This document shows positions 9,690 through 16,649 of a stretch of DNA of 33,182 nucleotides, piece after piece. The stretch lies in assembly GCA_902805635.1 (NCBI GenBank), contig CADCTC010000231.1:1-33182 (forward strand). Direction: 5' to 3'. Numbering within the stretch: the first letter of the stretch is position 1; each line of letters starts with the position of its first letter. The stretch comes from an uncultured Chloroflexota bacterium. GTDB lineage: Bacteria; Chloroflexota; UBA11872; UBA12225. The position numbers and the translations under genes are program-made. The notes below the pieces were generated by a model, which worked only from the letters and a program-made list of their open reading frames with translations, was not told the origin of the DNA and ran no database searches.

Positions 9690-10358
9690 ATGACGACACT
9701 TCAGAGCTCACCGCTGCCGGTCCCGCGTGAACAGGAGCCCACCGCGGTAGAGCCGGTCGCGCTCAAGGAGTGGGACCTGGTGTGCCGGCTGCTGCTGGCC
9801 GGGGAGCAGGTGCTGCTGCTGCGCAAGGGCGGCATCCACGAGCCGCACCGCGGCGGCTTCGCGGTGGAGCACGAGTCCTTCTTCCTCTACCCCAATACCG
9901 AGCACCAGCAGGCCGACCTGGTCCAGGAGCGCTTCCGGGATCGCCTGGTCTGGCCCGCGCCGCCCGCGCCGGCACACGAGACGGGCATCGTCCAGGTCCC
10001 TGGCTTCTGCCGCGTGGTGACGGTACGCGAAGTGCGTCAGGTGCGCGACCCCGCAGTCCTGGCTCCGCTGGCGGCGCACACGTGCTGGACCCAGGCGCTC
10101 TTCGAGCAGCGCCTGCGCTACAAGCCCGAGCGCCCACTGCTGGCCGTGGTGGTGCGCACCTATCGCCTGCCGCAGCCCGTAGCGCTGCCCTACCACCGCG
10201 CCTACGCCGGCTGCCGCTCCTGGGTCCCCTTGCGCGACGAGGTGCCTGCTTCTCTTGTGGACCAGGCCGAGCCGGTGCTAGACGGCGTCAGCTTTGCGAG
10301 GAACGCGGATCAAGTACTCGGGATGATAGACCTCATAGACCGTCAAGACAGCCGCTGA
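9690..10358 (+). CDS. DUF1802 family protein
   Basis: A 222-residue soluble protein. It matches DUF1802 by ALKEWDLVCRLLLAGEQVLL, LLRKGGIHEP (a basic/Gly motif), the HESFFLYPNTEHQQADLV segment, and a C-terminal part with RTYRLPQPVALPYH and GCRSWVPL. The family's biochemical role is not known. ATG 9690 lies 39 bp after the solute-binding protein stop with only a weak ribosome binding site, probably in the same transcript. The spacer between the two genes contains three near copies of GCGCTGCC. Confidence in the family is fairly good; no function is claimed. Confidence 0.78.
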   Translation: MTTLQSSPLPVPREQEPTAVEPVALKEWDLVCRLLLAGEQVLLLRKGGIHEPHRGGFAVEHESFFLYPNTEHQQADLVQERFRDRLVWPAPPAPAHETGIVQVPGFCRVVTVREVRQVRDPAVLAPLAAHTCWTQALFEQRLRYKPERPLLAVVVRTYRLPQPVALPYHRAYAGCRSWVPLRDEVPASLVDQAEPVLDGVSFARNADQVLGMIDLIDRQDSR

Positions 10359-10379
10359 GTAGTGTAGCCTCACCCGGAC

Positions 10380-11138
10380 ATGGAAACCCTTGCCTTCTCC
10401 CGTGACCAGTTCGGCGGCGTGATCGTCGATGCCGAGCGCCTGCCGGACGACGCCGACTTTGCGGCCGTGCTCGACCACTCGCTGAGCACCTGGAAAGCCG
10501 AGGACCTGCGGCTGGTCTGGCTGGACGTGCCGATCACGCGTGCGGCGCTGATCCCCATTGCCGTGGCCGCGGGGTTCGTCTTCCACCACAGCGACGACGA
10601 CTCGCTCACGATGACCTGCCGGCTGGTGGAGGGCGCCTTCGTCCCCACCCACGCGACGCACTACGTCGGCGTGGGCGGCGTGGTGATCAATGCGCGGCGC
10701 GAGCTGCTGGTAGTGTGCGAGAAGCACCGCCGCACCAGCCAGCGCTACTACAAGCTGCCCGGCGGGGCGCTGCAGCCCGGCGAGCACCTGGCCGAGGCGG
10801 TGCTGCGCGAAGTCCTGGAGGAGACCGGCGTGCGCGCCAGGTTCGAGTCGCTGGTGTGCTTCCGCCACTGGCACGGCTACCGCTACGGCAAGTCGGACAT
10901 CTACTTCGTCTGCCGCCTGTCGCCGCTGAGCGAGGAGCTGGCCATGCAGGCCGAGGAGATCGAGGAGGTGCTGTGGATGCCGGTCGACGAGTACCTCTCC
11001 CACGAGCTGGTGAGCCCCTTCAACAAGCGCATCGTGCGCGCCGCCCTCTCCAGCCGCGGCGTCATGCCCGAGTGGATCGAAGGGCACACCGACCCCGCCC
11101 GCTACGAGTTCTTCATGCCGGACGAAACCCGGTCTTGA
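10380..11138 (+). CDS. NUDT6-like Nudix hydrolase
   Basis: A 252-residue protein with a pre-Nudix domain (about 1-90, ending in an acetyltransferase-like segment RLVWLDVPITRAALIPIAVA) and a Nudix domain (about 93-235). This is the layout of NUDT6/GFG-type proteins. The Nudix box is complete at 129-151 (GALQPGEHLAEAVLREVLEE then TGV), with the metal-binding REVLEE core. The substrate is probably a nucleoside diphosphate derivative but cannot be specified. It begins 22 bp after the DUF1802 gene with no clear ribosome binding site. A hairpin with CCCCTC/GAGGGG arms about 110 bp downstream may mark the end of the transcript. Confidence 0.9.
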   Translation: METLAFSRDQFGGVIVDAERLPDDADFAAVLDHSLSTWKAEDLRLVWLDVPITRAALIPIAVAAGFVFHHSDDDSLTMTCRLVEGAFVPTHATHYVGVGGVVINARRELLVVCEKHRRTSQRYYKLPGGALQPGEHLAEAVLREVLEETGVRARFESLVCFRHWHGYRYGKSDIYFVCRLSPLSEELAMQAEEIEEVLWMPVDEYLSHELVSPFNKRIVRAALSSRGVMPEWIEGHTDPARYEFFMPDETRS

Positions 11139-11246
11139 CCGCTGACCTGAGCGGTGCACCGTCAGAGCAAGCGAGCCCTAGGCGCGAAGCGTATCCCCCA
11201 GTTCGAAGCTGCCGTCATCACTCCCCATCCAAGTGAGCGCAAGGTG

Positions 11247-11261
11247 CCCCTCGTCGAGGGG
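11247..11261 (+). terminator. Possible transcript-end hairpin after the Nudix gene
   Basis: CCCCTC-GTC-GAGGGG is a six-base-pair perfect stem with a three-base loop, about 110 bp past the Nudix stop codon. No T-run follows, so it is at best a Rho-aided stop or a repeat remnant. The rest of the 11139-11343 gap shows no gene. Confidence 0.3.
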
Positions 11262-11343
11262 AGCGGCGGATGGACGCTGCCGTGCTCGCACGGGGGCGGA
11301 GAGGGCGAGTCTTCACCCTGGAGAAGCATGGCTAATTCATAGT

Positions 11344-11379
11344 AAGTCACTTGACTTTTACTAGCACCAGCGGTACTAT
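11344..11379 (+). promoter_or_regulatory. Sigma70-type promoter with palindromic operator for the doxX-pirin-grx genes
   Basis: TTGACT at 11351-11356 and TACTAT at 11374-11379 are separated by exactly 17 bp, close to the sigma70 consensus and far better than anything else in this GC-rich window. The palindrome AAGTCA-CT-TGACTT (11344-11357) covers the -35 box, and its arms extend imperfectly into AGTAA on the left and TTTACT on the right. Such a symmetric AT-rich site over the -35 is what a dimeric repressor of the MarR or HxlR type would use. No regulator gene is adjacent. The doxX start lies 47 bp downstream of the -10 box. Confidence 0.72.
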
Positions 11380-11426
11380 CCCCTTGCAGACGGTTTGCTG
11401 CTAAACAATCAGCCGTGAGGGATGCG

Positions 11427-11879
11427 ATGAAGTACGTACTGTGGGCACTGCAGATACTGTTGGGGCTGGCGTTCTTAGGGGCGGGGTTCATGAAGCTAAG
11501 CCAGCCGTATGCGGCGCTGGGCGAGCAGATGGCGTGGATGGGCGCCGTGCCGGAGCCGCTGCTGCGGTTCATCGGGCTTGCGGAGGTCTTGGGTGGGCTG
11601 GGGCTGATCCTGCCGGCGGCGACACGCATCCAGCCGTGGCTCACGCCACTGGCGGCGGCCGGGCTGGCGCTGGTGATGCTGCTCGCCGCGCTGTTCCACG
11701 TTGCACGCGGTGAGCTCTCCCTGCTCGCGCCGAACATCGTGCTCGGCCTGCTGGCCACCTTCATCGCCTACGGGCGCCGCACACTGGCCCCGATCCTGCC
11801 CCGTGGCCAGGTCGCAGCCGCATCGAGTGCCGTGGGGCCGGCGGGTTCGACAGGTGCTGCGCGGGTCGCAAGCGCGTAA
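11427..11879 (+). CDS. doxX: DoxX family membrane protein
   Basis: A 150-residue protein with four predicted membrane helices: WALQILLGLAFLGAGF, LRFIGLAEVLGGLGLIL, WLTPLAAAGLALVMLLAAL and LLAPNIVLGLLATFIAYG. FLGAGFMKL near the start and the AEVLGGLGL motif are typical of DoxX/DoxX-like proteins. The C-terminal 25 residues are Ala/Ser rich and cytoplasmic-looking. ATG 11427 is chosen because GAGGG lies six bases before it; a GTG four codons upstream would overlap that site. DoxX proteins are linked to redox and oxidative stress in several bacteria, though the reaction is not settled. It is the first gene after the promoter at 11344-11379 and is followed 20 bp later by pirin. Confidence 0.88.
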   Translation: MKYVLWALQILLGLAFLGAGFMKLSQPYAALGEQMAWMGAVPEPLLRFIGLAEVLGGLGLILPAATRIQPWLTPLAAAGLALVMLLAALFHVARGELSLLAPNIVLGLLATFIAYGRRTLAPILPRGQVAAASSAVGPAGSTGAARVASA

Positions 11880-11899
11880 CAACGCAGAGCAACGCAGGA

Positions 11900-12718
11900 G
11901 TGCATGGGACCGTGGTGCAAGAGGTACAAGCGGCAGTGGGTGGACGCGCCGTCGAATCGGTATCGCCGCCGCTGCGGCCGATGCCGGGGACGGACATGGG
12001 CAGCCGGCTGGTCCTGGGGCAGGGCTCCGGGCAGGATGCGCTGGACCCCTTCCTGGCGCTGATGCACGATGACGTGCCGCCGCATGCCATGTTCCCCACC
12101 CACCCGCACCGGGGGGTGGAGATCATTACCTATGGCGTGGGCGGCGCGCTCTACCACGAGGACACGCTCGGTAACTCCGGTCCCGTCGTCGCCGGCGGAG
12201 TGGAGCGCAACCTGTTCGGGCGCGGCTTCGCGCACTCCGAGCAGCCTGTGGGCGGGGAGCACTACCTGGGCTTCCAGCTCTTCATCCTGCTCTCGCCCGA
12301 AGACCGCGAGATCGAGCCTTCCTTCCAGCTGCTGGCGCCGGAAGACGTGCCGGAAGTCACCGCCGATGGGATCAACGTCCGCGTCATCGCCGGTGAGTAC
12401 GGCGGCAAGCACTCGCCGTTGGTGCTGCGCAACCCCACGCTCTACCTCGACGTGACGCTCCAGCCGAGCGCCACAGCCACGCTCCCTGTCCCTGCCGATT
12501 ATCAGGGCCTGGTCTACGTACTGAGCGGCTCAGGCCAGTTCGGCGCCCCCGCTCAACACGCGGGCGCCAACCAGCGCCTGGTGCTCGGAGCCACAACCAA
12601 TGCAGACACGGCCGATTCTGGTGGCACCACGCTGCGTGTGCAGGCGGACCAGGGCGCAGACACGCCCTTACGGTTCGTGCTGATCTCCGGCCGCCCCATC
12701 TTCGAGCGTCGCAGCTAA
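11900..12718 (+). CDS. Pirin family protein
   Basis: A bicupin metal-binding protein of 272 residues or slightly fewer. The N-terminal cupin contains the pirin metal site: HPHRGVEIITYGVGGALYHE, then DTLGNSG, then GRGFAHSEQP (two His from HPH, one from HSE, and the Glu). The C-terminal cupin follows (NVRVIAGEYGGKHSP, LVYVLSGSGQFG). Pirins are iron-binding proteins; some have quercetin 2,3-dioxygenase activity and others act in stress responses. The exact start is uncertain: GTG 11900 is the outermost, while GTG 11912 sits 11 bases after AGGAG. It follows doxX by 20 bp, in what looks like one operon. Confidence 0.92.
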   Translation: MHGTVVQEVQAAVGGRAVESVSPPLRPMPGTDMGSRLVLGQGSGQDALDPFLALMHDDVPPHAMFPTHPHRGVEIITYGVGGALYHEDTLGNSGPVVAGGVERNLFGRGFAHSEQPVGGEHYLGFQLFILLSPEDREIEPSFQLLAPEDVPEVTADGINVRVIAGEYGGKHSPLVLRNPTLYLDVTLQPSATATLPVPADYQGLVYVLSGSGQFGAPAQHAGANQRLVLGATTNADTADSGGTTLRVQADQGADTPLRFVLISGRPIFERRS

Positions 12719-12776
12719 ACCCGCACGCCTAACACACTTTGCGCGCCCTGCCCAACCCGTGCGAAAGGAACAGTCC

Positions 12777-13073
12777 ATGACAGCCAGCACATCCAGCTCC
12801 GGCACCGCCACAGACCAGATCGTCTTCTACTCCAAGACCGGCTGCCCCTGGTGCAACGCCGTCCGCCACCTGCTGGACGACTACAACGTGTCCTACGAGG
12901 AGCGCGACGTGCGCAAGGATGCGCAGCTCATGGCCGAGCTGCGCCGCGAAACCAACCAGGACTCCGCGCCAACGCTCAAGATCGGCGGCGAGTGGCTGGT
13001 AGACACCGACGCCAAAGTGGTCGCCGGCCGCCTCAACCTCCCCGAGCCCGCCGAGGTGAAGCGCTCCTCGTAA
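12777..13073 (+). CDS. Glutaredoxin-like protein (CPWC)
   Basis: A 98-residue thioredoxin-fold protein. The redox motif CPWC lies in YSKTGCPWCNAVRHLL, about 20 residues in. The usual cis-proline occurs in DSAPTLKIGGEWLVDTDA, corresponding to the TVP motif of glutaredoxins. ATG 12777 has AAAGGA about seven bases upstream. It probably reduces disulfides or mixed disulfides with glutathione, mycothiol or another thiol as partner; the cellular thiol cannot be told from this window. It follows pirin by 58 bp and completes the doxX-pirin-grx group. A strong hairpin 52 bp past its stop may end the transcript. Confidence 0.9.
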   Translation: MTASTSSSGTATDQIVFYSKTGCPWCNAVRHLLDDYNVSYEERDVRKDAQLMAELRRETNQDSAPTLKIGGEWLVDTDAKVVAGRLNLPEPAEVKRSS

Positions 13074-13125
13074 CGCCGCCTGGAGCTGCTCAGAGCCGCT
13101 CGTCGCTCGCACTCCTACTCTGCCG

Positions 13126-13155
13126 GGCCGCACTCGCCGCTTCGCGGGTGCGGCC
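13126..13155 (+). terminator. GC-rich hairpin after the glutaredoxin gene
   Basis: GGCCGCAC (13126-13133) pairs perfectly with GTGCGGCC (13148-13155), and the 14-base loop can pair further inside (CCGC with GCGG). It lies between the glutaredoxin stop and the next gene. There is no T-run, so it is terminator-like at best. Downstream, CCTCCCCT and AGGAGAGGGGA may be an eroded repeat. Confidence 0.4.
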
Positions 13156-13221
13156 TTCGCCGTCGCCTCCCCTCCATGGCTCTATGGCATCCTCAGCGCC
13201 ACAGGAGAGGGGACGGACATC

Positions 13222-14460
13222 ATGCGCATCGCCAACGTCGAGGTCTTTGTTGCGGGGCTGTCCCGCACGCCGGGTTCTGGGCCCAACTGCCCCATGGTGA
13301 AGATCACCACCGATGAAGGCTTGATCGGCTGGGGCAACGGCGCGCTCTCGGGCGGCGAGCAGGCGGTGGCGACGCTCATCGAGCAGCACCTGGCGCCGCG
13401 CCTGATCGGCGCCGACCCGGACCGCGTTGAGGACACCTGGCAGCTGTTCCAGCGCAGCACCTACTGGCGCGCGGGCCGCGTGCTGGCCGGCGCAACCGCC
13501 GCCATCGACATCGCGCTGTGGGACATCAAGGGCAAGCGCGCCGGCCTGCCGCTCTACTCCTTGCTAGGCGGCAAGTCCCGTGACAAGGTGCTCTGCTACG
13601 GCCACGCCGCCGGCGCCACTATCGACGACGCCGTGCAGTCCGTCCTCTCCTATAAAGAGCGCGGCTACCGCGCCATCCGCGCGCAGGTCGCCACGCCAGG
13701 ATATGAGGGTGGCAGCTACGGCGCCGGCGGCGGCCAGGGCGGCGGTGGCCGGCCCGCGGCGGACGAGCATCCCGCGCGGCGCGTGCGCACCTGGGAACCC
13801 ACGCCCTACCTACGCGCCGTGCCACAGCTCTTCGAGCGCCTGCGCCAAGAAGTGGGCGACTCCGTCGAGCTGCTGCACGACGTGCACGACCGGCTGACCC
13901 CCATCCAGGTGGCGCAGCTGGCCCGGGAGCTGGAGCCGTACCACCTGTTCTTCCTGGAGGACCCCATCCCGGTAGAGAACCGGGACGGGCTGCGTCTGCT
14001 GCGCGAGCACACCACCACCCCCATCGCCATCGGCGAACGCTACAGCTCCAAGTACGATGCCCTGCCCGCGATCACCGGCCAGCTGATCGACTACGTGCGC
14101 AACGGCATGAGCAAGAGCGGCGGCCTCACCGAGCTGCGCAAGATCGCGGTCTTGGCCGAGCCGTTCCAGGTCAAGACCGCCTTCCAGGGCCCCGCCGACA
14201 TCGGTCCGCTCGCCTTCGCTGCCACCGTGCACCTGGACCTAGCCATCCCCAACTTCGGCATCCAGGAAGATCCCCACTACGGCGCCGACGTGCACGAGCT
14301 CTTCCAAGGGCTGCCCCACTGGTCTGACGGCTACTTCACCGTCAGCGACCGCCCCGGCCTGGGCGTGGAGGTGGACGAAGCCCGCCTGAGGCAACGGCCC
14401 TACCATCCCTTCTTCTTCCCTGTCATCCGCCGCGAAGACGGCGCCATCCAGGATCCGTGA
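13222..14460 (+). CDS. Enolase-superfamily sugar-acid dehydratase, ManD/RspA-like
   Basis: A 412-residue protein of the mannonate dehydratase (ManD) branch of the mandelate racemase group. Capping domain: residues 1-115 (MRIANVEVFVAG, TDEGLIGWGNGAL). The TIM barrel carries the three Mg ligands D220 (in HDVHDRLTP), E246 (FFLEDP) and E272 (AIGER), plus H222. The ManD Arg and Tyr are present as R153 (YRAIRAQ) and Y166 (GGSYG). The histidine normally found in the FHGPTD motif is replaced: the motif here is FQGPAD, Q322. Between 161 and 190 a Gly-rich loop (YGAGGGQGGGG) sits where the family has a longer variable loop. An acid-sugar dehydratase activity is likely, but mannonate as substrate should not be assumed. 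AGGGGA lies about eight bases before ATG 13222. Confidence 0.88.
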   Translation: MRIANVEVFVAGLSRTPGSGPNCPMVKITTDEGLIGWGNGALSGGEQAVATLIEQHLAPRLIGADPDRVEDTWQLFQRSTYWRAGRVLAGATAAIDIALWDIKGKRAGLPLYSLLGGKSRDKVLCYGHAAGATIDDAVQSVLSYKERGYRAIRAQVATPGYEGGSYGAGGGQGGGGRPAADEHPARRVRTWEPTPYLRAVPQLFERLRQEVGDSVELLHDVHDRLTPIQVAQLARELEPYHLFFLEDPIPVENRDGLRLLREHTTTPIAIGERYSSKYDALPAITGQLIDYVRNGMSKSGGLTELRKIAVLAEPFQVKTAFQGPADIGPLAFAATVHLDLAIPNFGIQEDPHYGADVHELFQGLPHWSDGYFTVSDRPGLGVEVDEARLRQRPYHPFFFPVIRREDGAIQDP

Positions 14461-14487
14461 GGCTAACCGGTGAATCGTCGCATCAGC

Positions 14488-14521
14488 CAGGCAGCGCCAG
14501 GCTGCGCCAGGCAGCGCCAGG
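14488..14521. repeat. 10-bp tandem repeat just upstream of the HEPN gene
   Basis: CAGGCAGCGC, CAGGCTGCGC, CAGGCAGCGC and a final CAGG follow one another directly. The last AGG doubles as part of the ribosome binding site of the HEPN gene, whose ATG is at 14529. Copy-number changes would move sequence just before the start codon without altering the immediate ribosome binding site. Confidence 0.8.
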
Positions 14522-14528
14522 TGAAGAC

Positions 14529-14975
14529 ATGATCGACCCGAACGCCGAAGCGTACACGCAGAAAGCCCGGCAGAACCTCGCCGCGGCTGACACGGCACGT
14601 GCCGCAGGGCAGTACGACGTTGCCGCCAGCCGAGCGTACTACGCAGCCTTCCTGGCCGCCGTCGCCGCCTTGTGGATCGAAGGGATCAGACCGTTGACTG
14701 AGCGACAGGGCACGCTCTCGCACGAGGCGGTGCAGGGTGAATGGTCTGGGCGCCTGGTCTACCGGCGTAAACTGTACACACCGGAGCATCGTGCGACCTT
14801 GTACTCCCTGTACAAGTGGCGCATCAAGGCAGATTATCATGCAGAGCGGGTGACGGCGCGAGAGGCGCGACAGGCATGTCAGCAGGGCCGGCAACTCGTT
14901 CAAGCCGTACTTGGGCGCTTGAGAGTAGACGATCGGTTGGAGGAGTCTCATGGCACTGAGGGTTTTGGACATTGA
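14529..14975 (+). CDS. HEPN domain protein (UPF0332-like)
   Basis: A 148-residue all-helical protein. The first helix pair has KARQNLAAADTARAAGQYDV followed by AASRAYYAAFLAAVAALW, a hallmark of HEPN/UPF0332 proteins. The C-terminal helices hold LYKWRIKADYHAERVTAREA, the RxxADY region typical of UPF0332, then RQACQQGRQLVQAVLGRL. HEPN proteins are often RNases or RNase-like toxins, usually paired with an MNT antitoxin. A clean R-x4-6-H motif is not obvious here, so catalysis is uncertain. ATG 14529 is used because AGGTGAAG precedes it; an upstream in-frame start at 14457 would only translate the tandem repeat. It overlaps the next gene by 26 bp. Confidence 0.82.
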   Translation: MIDPNAEAYTQKARQNLAAADTARAAGQYDVAASRAYYAAFLAAVAALWIEGIRPLTERQGTLSHEAVQGEWSGRLVYRRKLYTPEHRATLYSLYKWRIKADYHAERVTAREARQACQQGRQLVQAVLGRLRVDDRLEESHGTEGFGH

Positions 14976-15231
14976 GGCACAGGAACGCGAGCGCATCGCA
15001 CCAGTCGCAGAAGAACTGATGCGGTTTGTCCAGTGCCGCGATCCACACGCCGTCTTTTCGCTCGAAGCCGGCCCAGATGAGGGCATCTGGCTACTGTATG
15101 CCCAGGTCAGCAGGCCACTCAACGACGACCCGGCGTTTGCCCAGGCACTTGCGGAGCGCGAGGTAGTGCTGCATGACGAGCACGGCGTATCGATCTCGAC
15201 GATCCCTGTGGCGCGTGGGCGCGCTGAGTAA
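14950..15231 (+). CDS. Uncharacterised 93-residue partner of the HEPN gene
   Basis: This small acidic protein starts at ATG 14950, inside the HEPN gene, with a strong GGAGG ribosome binding site. The 26 bp overlap implies coupled translation. The sequence opens with a helical segment (QERERIAPVAEELMRFVQCR), then SLEAGPDEGIWLLYAQVSR, which looks like a beta hairpin. It ends in EREVVLHDEHGVSISTIPVA, with alternating hydrophobic residues. It lacks the GSxARG and DxD motifs of the minimal nucleotidyltransferases that usually accompany HEPN. I do not recognise a family. It could be an antitoxin-like or stabilising partner; that is inference from gene order only. Confidence 0.8.
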   Translation: MALRVLDIEAQERERIAPVAEELMRFVQCRDPHAVFSLEAGPDEGIWLLYAQVSRPLNDDPAFAQALAEREVVLHDEHGVSISTIPVARGRAE

Positions 15232-15253
15232 CAACACCTGGAGGAACGCCGCG

Positions 15254-16516
15254 ATGACCACGATGCCTGTCACCCCTGGCGAAGACGAAACACTCAGTGC
15301 ATCGTCAGTCGAAACTGCGCTATCGTGCCTCGGCGGCGCGTCGGCGGATCAGCTCGCCGGTCGCATTTGCGAGCGGTTTGGCGCCGAGAGACTTCGTATG
15401 GGCCCGGACCCGTTGGTGGAGGAAACCACCGTTGCGTGGGCAATTGAGGCCCTAGCTGAGTCCTTCGCGGCGGGAGGCTCAGGCAAAACGGGTGGAGAAG
15501 GTGGGCCAGGTGGAGACGTGCGCGTGCGGGTACTGGCGGACGACGGCTCGTTCGTCTTGCCGCTGCGCCGGTTGGGAGACACGGCGGTGTTTGCCGGCGC
15601 GGCCACGCTCCAGCCAGGCACGGCCTTCCGCTGGAACTACGAAGTCACACAGGGAGACGCCGGACGGCGCACGCTGCTGCCGGACATCCCCGAGGAGAAC
15701 GTGAAGCGCATCCGGGGTCGCGGCCGGCCGCTGGAGGTGTACGCCACCCACCCGGAGAGCCGCCCGCGGCCGGGCGTGCCGCGCAGCCATCTGCATGCCC
15801 GCCTGGGCTGGAAGAGCCAGGTCTTCCAGGGCACCACGCGCGACTGGTGGTTCTCGGTCCCCGAACAGTGTGCGTCGGGAGCGTCTGGAGAGCCGGCCTG
15901 TGTCATGGTCTTCCAGGACGCCGAGCGGCCCAAGGACTTCGTGCCGCCCGTCTTCGACAACCTCATAGCGCAGGGTGACATGCCCGTCACCGTGGGCGTC
16001 TACATCAACCCCGGCGTCTTCGACAGCGGCGAGCGCAACCGCAGCTTCGAGTACGACACCCTCTCCGACCAATACGCGCGCTTCCTGCTGGAGGAGATCC
16101 TGCCCGAAGTGGAGCGCACCGTAACGCTGCGCCAAGATGCCCAGAGCCGCGCCATCTCGGGCCTGAGCAGCGGCGGCATCTGCTCGTTCACCGTGGCGTG
16201 GGAGCGGCCCGACGCATTCAGCAAGGTGCTCTCCTGGATCGGCAGCTTCACCGACATCGCCGGCGGCCACAACTACCCGCCCATGATCCGCAAGAGCCCG
16301 CCCAGGCCGATCCGCGTGTTTCTGCAAGACGGGAAGAACGACCTGAACGTGCCCGCGGGCGACTGGTGGCTGGCCAACTTGGAGATGGCCAGCGCGCTGG
16401 AGTTCGCCAGCTACGACTATACCACCGCCTGGGGCGACGGCTTCCACAGCGCGTGGCACGGCCGCGCCATCCTGCCCGACTCCCTACGCTGGCTCTGGCG
16501 CGGCTATCAGGCGTAG
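15254..16516 (+). CDS. Enterochelin-esterase-like alpha/beta hydrolase
   Basis: A 420-residue protein. Residues 1-70 have no clear match, and 73-88 is a Gly-rich linker (AGGSGKTGGEGGPGG). A beta-sandwich-like part follows (VRVLADDGSFVLPLRRLGDT, PGTAFRWNYEV). From about 180 comes the putative-esterase hydrolase domain (PF00756-like). The nucleophile motif is GLSSG (Ser305); a likely acid is Asp363 (QDGKND) and a likely base His398 (GDGFHSAWHG). The N-terminal beta domain plus hydrolase is the layout of Fes/IroE-type enzymes that cut ester bonds in siderophores, but related proteins hydrolyse other esters. No signal peptide or siderophore gene is nearby. ATG 15254 has GGAGG nine bases upstream. 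It begins 22 bp after the HEPN partner gene. Confidence 0.88.
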   Translation: MTTMPVTPGEDETLSASSVETALSCLGGASADQLAGRICERFGAERLRMGPDPLVEETTVAWAIEALAESFAAGGSGKTGGEGGPGGDVRVRVLADDGSFVLPLRRLGDTAVFAGAATLQPGTAFRWNYEVTQGDAGRRTLLPDIPEENVKRIRGRGRPLEVYATHPESRPRPGVPRSHLHARLGWKSQVFQGTTRDWWFSVPEQCASGASGEPACVMVFQDAERPKDFVPPVFDNLIAQGDMPVTVGVYINPGVFDSGERNRSFEYDTLSDQYARFLLEEILPEVERTVTLRQDAQSRAISGLSSGGICSFTVAWERPDAFSKVLSWIGSFTDIAGGHNYPPMIRKSPPRPIRVFLQDGKNDLNVPAGDWWLANLEMASALEFASYDYTTAWGDGFHSAWHGRAILPDSLRWLWRGYQA

Positions 16517-16524
16517 CCGCCCCC

Positions 16525-16551
16525 CCTCGCCCGTCGCAGTGGCGGGCGAGG
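16525..16551 (+). terminator. Terminator-like hairpin after the esterase gene
   Basis: CCTCGCCCG pairs perfectly with CGGGCGAGG across a nine-base loop, starting eight bases after the esterase stop codon. No T-run follows. It probably marks the end of the HEPN-partner-esterase transcript. Confidence 0.55.
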
Positions 16552-16649
16552 CGCCCGTGCTCCCGACCTCAACGCGCGGCGTCGTCGCGAAAGCACATAG
16601 TACAGACGTACCATGAGCAGAGTACCGCCGCCATCACCCCAGGTGCCGT

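Noticed and set aside
14488..14521. Tandem 10-bp units considered as a CRISPR or iteron array
   Set aside because: Units are directly adjacent without spacers and only three in number, so neither a CRISPR nor a replication origin is supported.
14950..15231. Reading the HEPN partner as a minimal nucleotidyltransferase
   Set aside because: No GSxARG or paired acidic motif could be found anywhere in its 93 residues.
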